A stretch of DNA of 64,000 nt from Garcia nutans (taxonomy: Eukaryota; Streptophyta; Magnoliopsida; Malpighiales; Euphorbiaceae). The position numbers and the translations under genes are program-made. The notes beneath the pieces were generated by a model. The model was not told where the DNA came from. It saw only the letters and a program-made list of their open reading frames with translations, and did not search any database. This document shows, piece by piece, positions 58,031 through 64,000 of the stretch (positions are counted from its first letter, which is position 1; the number at the start of each line of letters is the position of its first letter). The stretch lies in contig CANTUV010000053.1 in NCBI GenBank assembly GCA_947685225.1, positions 2,837,501 to 2,901,500 on the forward strand, given 5' to 3'.

Positions 58031-58034
58031 AGCC

Positions 58035-59325
58035 ATCTTTGAGTTATTCATTGACAGGAGCTTTTATACACTCTACTTATAATATTATTGTAACTTAAGT
58101 TATTCATTGACTTCAATAAATATATACACTCTACTTATAATATTATTTCACAAGGAGCTTAATCACATTTCCAATGTGATATCTCTCTCACATTTGTTTA
58201 TAAATATCTTTCACACATCTTTCATAGTCCTTTTCATCCTTTCCAATCAAATTACTTAAAGTAACTCACTTTCTTTTGCTCAATTCCTTTTCTTTACTTT
58301 CAAACCAAATTTTCCTACTAACAATCACATCTCCCAATTCCTAATACTTTCATGTGCACTAATATTCATTTCATATATCTCATGTATTAAATACATTAAA
58401 CTATCAATATATAAATGGTCTTTATCCACATTCCATTAAAACTATAAATCTTCAACTTACTAATTTTCTTAAACTTCAATTTATTCATCTCATTCTCTTA
58501 ATATCAACCTTAAAACATCTTATATGTATATATCACAAAACAACATCAAACATATATGTTTCACAATTACTAAGCTCATTCCAACAATCTAAATATCACA
58601 TATTACCACCATTTACAGGAGCTTTTACAATATTCAAACATATCACATTTCTAACATTGAAATCACCATGTTTACATTAAAAGAACAATACAAACAACAC
58701 CAATATCTCTTTGTACCTAACCCACATCATCTCTTTTTCCTTTTTAAACAAAACCTTAACTTTACATATCCACACCTTAAATTATCACACTTAATCTATA
58801 CCAATCAACTCATTCAATATTTCACCGTACTCTTTTCATTAAAAAAAAATATATCTTTCCATATTACCCATCCAACAATCTTTCCTCTTTCTAAAAATCC
58901 AAACATAAAGTTTCTTAGAAAGAGGTTCAAATAATAGAGGAAAGATTACATAATTAAATCTAAATTTTGTTTTTAACTCATTCCCAAATTTATTCTTTTA
59001 GCCATTTCTTTACATGTCAAACACATATCAATAATCAAACTTTTTACTTATAAATTCCATATCATTTCTTTATATCACAATCACTTTTCAATTATCAACA
59101 TTTCAAAATTTGCTTTCATATAAAACCTCATTTACACACTATCATTTATCTCATGTAATTCAAATACATCACAATTCACATAATGCCACGTTCGAGACCA
59201 ATCTAGATGTGAATGCATATGCATGTATTACAAACTTCAATTCAAAACTTTTCTTTTTACTTCTCTTTAAGCTTTTCAAAACTTTCTCTTTTTAATTTCA
59301 TTGAGGCCGAGAATCTCGAACCTAA
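58035..59325 (-). other. Presumed leader/interior of the next Tekay-type element, no gene seen
   Basis: Lies downstream (minus strand) of the primer site at 59326-59337. A TTATACACTCTACTTATAAT-type block is present twice near 58067 and 58125. The rest is AT-rich with CATATCACATTT-like words. No gag or pol motif is seen in any frame, so either the element is non-autonomous or the interior has been replaced. Confidence 0.5.
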
Positions 59326-59337
59326 GCTCTGATACCA
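59326..59337 (-). other. Primer binding site, initiator-Met type
   Basis: Minus strand TGGTATCAGAGC, seven bases after the LTR end GGGTGTTACA; the same spacing as in the Tekay element at 34.5 kb. Confidence 0.85.
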
Positions 59338-60305
59338 AAATAATTGTAACACCCTGATACTCTATATAAGTACTATACATATACCTAGTATACATAAAAT
59401 ACGTATATAAAGTATAAGAATGTTACTTTTAGTTTCAATTTAAAAACCTTTATTCAGATTCATAAAATTGAACATTAATTTAAAACACATTTACAAAAGT
59501 CAATATTCTTATTTATCAAAACTTCATTCATCCATATGAATATATATTAACTCAAAAATACAATATAATTTAAAATCAAACATGTATGCATCACCTTCTA
59601 GTTGGTCTCGAGACACTCATACCTTTCTCGTGGCATAAAAGCTGGACTTCCAGATCAACCGCAACCACCTGCGCGATTACACATCCGCGCTAAGCCCGAA
59701 AGCTTAGTAATACAAATAATAATAAAATATACCTTACTAAAAAAATCATACCTCATATTTTTAGCATCATATTTTATTTTCTTTCTCTTACCCCATTTTC
59801 CTTTCTCAATGCATTCTTCACATATTCCTACTAATCTCATAAATTATACACATATTTACACAGAACATTCACCAAGCAATACTTACCATTTCTATCTCAT
59901 ATACATATCCATATACGTTATTTCAACAAGTCACCATTCAATGATTTATCCAAACCTTCATGAAAACAATTCTTACAAGTTCCACATTCATATACATTTA
60001 CACATCATATTATATTTTCATAAACTCATTTCTTATCAAGGCTCCTCAACCCATATTCATTTTCAATATATCAATACACACATATATTATATATCATACC
60101 AATCATGAATCACATTTGCAATAAAGGCAACCATAGATCTCATTTCTCATTTATTTCAACATTTAAATATCACACTGACAACAAAGACAGACTCGGGCCC
60201 AACAGACACTAATATGTTATTCAAAGTTCAGAGTTTCTGCATTGGTCCATAATCACAATGATCAAGCCCGTAGGCAATATATCTCATATTTCTATCCATG
60301 GATAG

Positions 60306-60583
60306 CGTAACAGACCCAGTCTCTTGGATCATCAACTCAGCTAAACTCGAGGAGATCCTCAACCCGGCTAGACTGTTACTACAATTCACATTTCACATTT
60401 TATCAAGTAACAGACCCAGTCTCTTGGATCTCAATTCATCTCAATGCAAAGAGATCCTCAACCCGGCAAGACTGTTACCTTTCATGTATTTCGTATCAAT
60501 AATTCACATAGTGTAACAGACCCAGTCTCTTGGACCTCAATTCACTCAAATTGAAGAGATCCTCAACCCGGCAAGACTGTTAC
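60306..60583 (-). repeat. Three tandem units of about 100 bp in the Tekay-type LTR
   Basis: TAACAGACCCAGTCTCTTGG ... GATCCTCAACCCGGC ... AGACTGTTAC three times. The Tekay LTRs at 33.6 and 45.0 kb have a related pair of shorter units. Confidence 0.8.
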
Positions 60584-60684
60584 ATTTTCACATTTTCTAG
60601 GCATGCCGCCAAATCCAGAACTCTGAAAATTGAATCAACATATTAGACACAAAATCTTTTCATTTTCATTTCATTCTCAATTGA

Positions 60685-60885
60685 ATTATCATAGCCAATA
60701 ACAATGGCTTGACATCTCATTTGAATCACTATAGCCAATCACAATGGCTTCATATCTCATTTGAATCATCATAGTCAATCACAATGGCTTCACATCATAT
60801 TTCAATCCACATCATAGCCAATAACAATGGCTTCACATTTCATTTGAATCCTCATAGTCAATAACAATGGCTTCATTTCATATTA
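60685..60885 (-). repeat. About six tandem units of 35-40 bp
   Basis: CATAGCCAATAACAATGGCT with variable spacers. The other Tekay LTRs carry the related AAGCCATTGATAATGGC once. Confidence 0.8.
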
Positions 60886-61237
60886 TGTCTCAAATCATAT
60901 TATAATATTTCATTATTCAATTGTACATAACCACATACTTCATCATATCCTTCACATTGTATGTATAATATCATTGATATAACACCACAAACTACATTAT
61001 TCATATCAAACATTACAATTCTCAAGGTTCACAATGCATAAGACATAACATTGTTCATATAATATCATCATTGATGTACACATATATAATTTACCTTATT
61101 CTTAGATTTGGAATCCTCAATACACATTTGTTTAGGTCATCTTTGTTTTAAGTATATTTAAAATGTAGATACAAGAAGACATTTGGAGGATCCAACCATG
61201 TAAGAGCAAATAACAAACACAATATCAAACACCCTCA

Positions 61238-61513
61238 TGGGACACGGCCAAGCTTGTGGCCGTGTCTCTCAACACAAACATCCAGTAGCAAACACACTCA
61301 AGGGACACGGCCAAGCTTGTGGCCGTGTCACTCAACACCAAATCATCCGAGGCAGACACGGGCAAGGGACACGGCCGTGTCTCTCAACATAAAATAGGCA
61401 GTGGCAAACACAGTCAAGGGACACGGCCAAGCCAGTGGCCGTGTCTCTCCAAAATCATCCAACACGGCCAAGTTTGCCCTAACTTGGCCGTGTCTCTCAT
61501 AACTTGGCCGTGT
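61238..61513. repeat. GGCCGTGTC hairpin array in the Tekay-type LTR
   Basis: Perfect hairpins GACACGGCCA-AGCTTG-TGGCCGTGTC at 61241-61266 and 61304-61329, with further variants to 61513. Spacers also resemble those in Athila (CTCTCCAAAATCATCCAACA). The unit and arrangement match the Athila LTR arrays. Confidence 0.85.
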
Positions 61514-62124
61514 CCTTCAATGATTTAAAGACCAAATACTTTAAAATTCACACCACAACCATCTTAATCATCATCTTTGTTAATATTTATCAATTTCCTA
61601 TCACTTTAACATTTATATAACTTCATTATATCATCATAATAATCAATATATATATATCACTATAATCAATTACTCAAAGTACCAATTCATTTATACTAAA
61701 CTCTAACTCAACAATTTATCATCATCCTCACAAATACCCCAACTTATCATCACTTAAATATCAATTCAACACATTTACATACTTCAATCTTTCATTATCA
61801 TCATCTTACACACCAACCATAACCTCAATCAAAAGAAATCAAGACAAGAAGATAAAGGCTTACATTTATATATAATCAATAAAATCAACTCAAGAGATGA
61901 GTACTTACATGAATAGCTTGCCAAATCTTCAACTCCACTTGCAAATCTCTTGATATCCTTAATCTTTGGTGTAAATAGAAGCAAAATCACCTTTCTCTCT
62001 CTAGCTTCTTTCTCTCTCTCCATCTCTCTCTCTCTCTCTCACACAAAGAAGAAAAGATGAAGAAGAAGAAGAAAGAAAGAATGAATTCTCTTCCTTCTTT
62101 CGTTCTTATCTCAAATATATATAT

Positions 62125-62168
62125 ATAATAATAATAATAATAACAATAATAATAATAATAATAATAAT
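62125..62168. repeat. AAT microsatellite
   Basis: ATAATAATAATAAT run with one AAC. A CT-rich run lies just left of it at about 61996-62041. Confidence 0.9.
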
Positions 62169-62427
62169 TTCTCAATTAATCTCCACCTCATAAATTTCCT
62201 TTGACTTTCTTCTTCTCTTTTCTTTTTGTCCTTATCATCATTATTATTATAATTAATTATATATATATATAACTCACTTTTCCTATCCCCAATTTATCTC
62301 TCATGTATATGTAATGTATATGTATATGTCTTTTATATTGTAATTATATTTCCCATATATACATATACATTAATTCCAAATACCACAATAACCCCAAAAC
62401 TTTTAGGGCATACCTTGAGATATTACA

Positions 62428-64000
62428 ATTTAAATTACATGATATTTAGCTAATGAGGTACCCACAAAGTGGAAACATACCTCTTACAACATTTGGAAAT
62501 AAAAAATAAATCGATAAAGGTAAATAACCATTCATCATAAATAAATCATTTATCAAAGATATTAAACATCAATCAAAATATAAACATTCATCCATGATAA
62601 TTTAAATAAACCAAGCATTGAACTTAAATAAATTAAAGCATATAATAAACTACATAATTAAATCTAAAAATAAAGTAAGTCAAGATACAAATTAGGGTTA
62701 CTGCTTCTCATTTAAAGTTTTTTAATTAATATTTAGGGTTTTGGAATTTATTGGTTTAGGCTACCGTAAGTTTTAAGGGAATCGAAGTGGATTAAATTTT
62801 TATAATTTAAGAGATTGATAAGGTTCTTTGATTAACCAAATTAGGGTTTGAGGTGTAAAATCATGAAATTAGGGTTTTAGAATATTAAAACATTAGGTTT
62901 ATTATTATTAGCTACTGGATTGTTGGTTTTAGGATTACTGTGTCGAGTTTTAATATTTAGGTTTATAAGATTTTAAGGTTTTAAGAATTAGGGTTTAGAA
63001 AAATTAGGGTTTACGATTTTAGGAGAATTATGGTTTAAAAGAACTTAGGGTTTAGGTTTACTAGTACATGGTTTACTATTTTTGGTTTTGAAGTTGAATT
63101 AGGGATTTTAGTGTTTCAAAAAATATTTTTGGTTTTAGAATTTGAATTTGAGAAAACAGTTTATAGTTTTATAAAGCTTTATGTGATTTTTAGAAACTGT
63201 AAGATAAATTTAGGGTTTGGATATTTTAACAAAACATTTGGGAAATTTGAAAGAATGTGAGAGGAAAACAGTTTAGGGTTTATTAAAAGCTTTTAGAAAT
63301 AAACAAAATGATTTAAGGTTTTTTGGAAACAAAAAGTATTTTTTAGGGTTTTTGGAAATAGAAGGATCAATTTAGGATTTTAAGGTTTTAGAAAATTGGA
63401 AAGCATATTAGGGTTTTGGGAATTAATAAAATGATTTAAGGTTTTGGAAGGCTGGAAAGTAGATTAGGGTTCTTAGGTTTTAGAATCAACAGAAAAGTAA
63501 TTTTAAAGTTTTTGAAAAGAAAGGAGAGGATTTAAGGTTCTAAGCTTTAGAAGAAGTAAATTAGGGCTCTAAGGTTTTTAAAATCAAAAGAAACAGTTTA
63601 ATGATTGAAGCTACTGTAAGAAAAAAAGATTAGATATTCAAAGCTTCGTTTGTTGGTTCCACCAAAAATTGCTTCTTGGGTGAACAAGGACAAAGGCAAG
63701 ATGGCTGCCTTTGATGGATTGATTGCTTGGTTGTTTATTCTTCTCTCAAAAAGTCCGATTGTTTTCACTACCAAAAGGAATTTTTAAAGTCCGATCTCCT
63801 TTTAAAGTTTTTCCTCCAAAGTTTTCTCGTTATTCTTCCTCCTTTTTTTTTTGTCTCTTTTTAGTCTTATTTATAGGAAATTTATATGATTCATTCAATT
63901 TGTTTACAGAAACTATCATTAATTAGAAAAAGAAAACCGAAACCAAATAGAATTTGGTTTCGAAAAAAATTACACGGAAAAATTTTGCTGGTGAAAAAAT
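62428..64000 (-). mobile_element. Tat-like LTR copy 3, partial
   Basis: Follows 55555 onward of copy 2 closely (by eye well above 90 percent), starting at ATTTAAATTACATGATATTT, and runs off the window. The outer ~480 bp are missing because of the Tekay-type LTR insertion. Probably the 5' LTR of the element whose 3' LTR is copy 2. TATA box at 63868-63875. Confidence 0.68.
63868..63875 (-). promoter_or_regulatory. Putative TATA box of Tat-like LTR copy 3
   Basis: Minus strand TATAAATA, at the place matching the two other copies. Confidence 0.58.

Larger units (their letters stand above)
55076..58034 (-). mobile_element. Tat/Ogre-like element copy 2, 3' end
   Basis: Same plan as copy 1: 3' UTR with minisatellite, CAAGCAGGGGG polypurine tract, LTR of about 2.3 kb. 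It is inserted in the protease of element A. Its 5' LTR may be the piece at 62428-64000, which by eye is far closer to it than copy 1 is. Confidence 0.62.
59345..62427 (-). mobile_element. Tekay-type 5' LTR, about 3.1 kb
   Basis: Minus strand TGTAATATCTCAAGG...CAGGGTGTTACA. Shared with the Tekay LTRs: the end sequence, a TCTTCTTC/GAAGAAG run near the start, AGACTGGG/GTTGAGG segments and an AAGCCATTG segment. It differs by carrying several internal tandem blocks. It cuts a Tat-like LTR at 62428. Its 3' LTR is not in the window. Confidence 0.75.

Overview
The window is plant DNA, most likely from a seed plant. It is AT-rich and made almost entirely of nested LTR retrotransposons. The evidence is plant-type Ty3/gypsy proteins of the Athila, Tekay/Del and CRM-like kinds, a Ty1/copia-type LTR, initiator-Met and Asp tRNA primer binding sites, and plant telo-box words (AAACCCTAA). 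I recognise no host gene, tRNA, rRNA or CRISPR array. All coding regions are retrotransposon ORFs, nearly all broken by stops, frameshifts or deletions. The species cannot be named from this sequence.

Layout, left to right. 1-1146: end of a chromovirus-type LTR with a row of covarying hairpins. 1147-8563: Athila-like element (Athila-1, +), deleted for RT, RNase H and the integrase core. 8564-10410: Tekay gag-PR-RT fragment (-). 10411-12840: AT-rich DNA with no gene. 12841-14030: old Tekay-like LTR piece. 14031-17834: 3' end of a Tat/Ogre-like element (-) with a 42-bp minisatellite. 17835-21532: 3' half of a second Athila-like copy (Athila-2, -) carrying the same internal deletion. 21533-23187: 5' LTR and leader of a copia-type element. 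23188-24229: cluster of SINE-like units, including a 504-bp near-perfect palindrome.

From 24228 the host is an old CRM-like gypsy element on the minus strand, here called C. It is opened by a complete CRM-like element P (24399-31445, TSD ATTCC) and a complete Tekay element (31520-45905, TSD CTTCT). The Tekay element is itself opened by a young non-autonomous LTR element (35732-39281, TSD TGGTG). That element has no recognisable gag or pol domain. It encodes an acidic, coiled-coil-like protein whose frame runs through the polypurine tract into the 3' LTR. C resumes at 45906-47651 and is followed by CRM-like elements B (47652-51128) and A (51129-55075), each apparently inserted in the previous one. 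A is cut by a Tat/Ogre-like element (55076 onward) with a different, 30-bp minisatellite. That element is in turn cut by a long Tekay-type LTR (59345-62427). The Tat-like LTR resumes at 62428 and runs off the window.

The most notable signals are: (i) the non-autonomous element at 35.7-39.3 kb; (ii) two Athila copies sharing one protease-to-integrase-tail fusion, which suggests a transmitted, trans-mobilised subfamily; (iii) one hairpin unit (10-bp arms, variable 6-nt loop) shared by Athila and Tekay-type LTRs; (iv) the SINE-like palindrome; (v) two different minisatellites at the same place in sister Tat-like elements, one with its likely seed visible. Boundaries and motifs were read by eye. 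Similarity statements are visual comparisons, not alignments.
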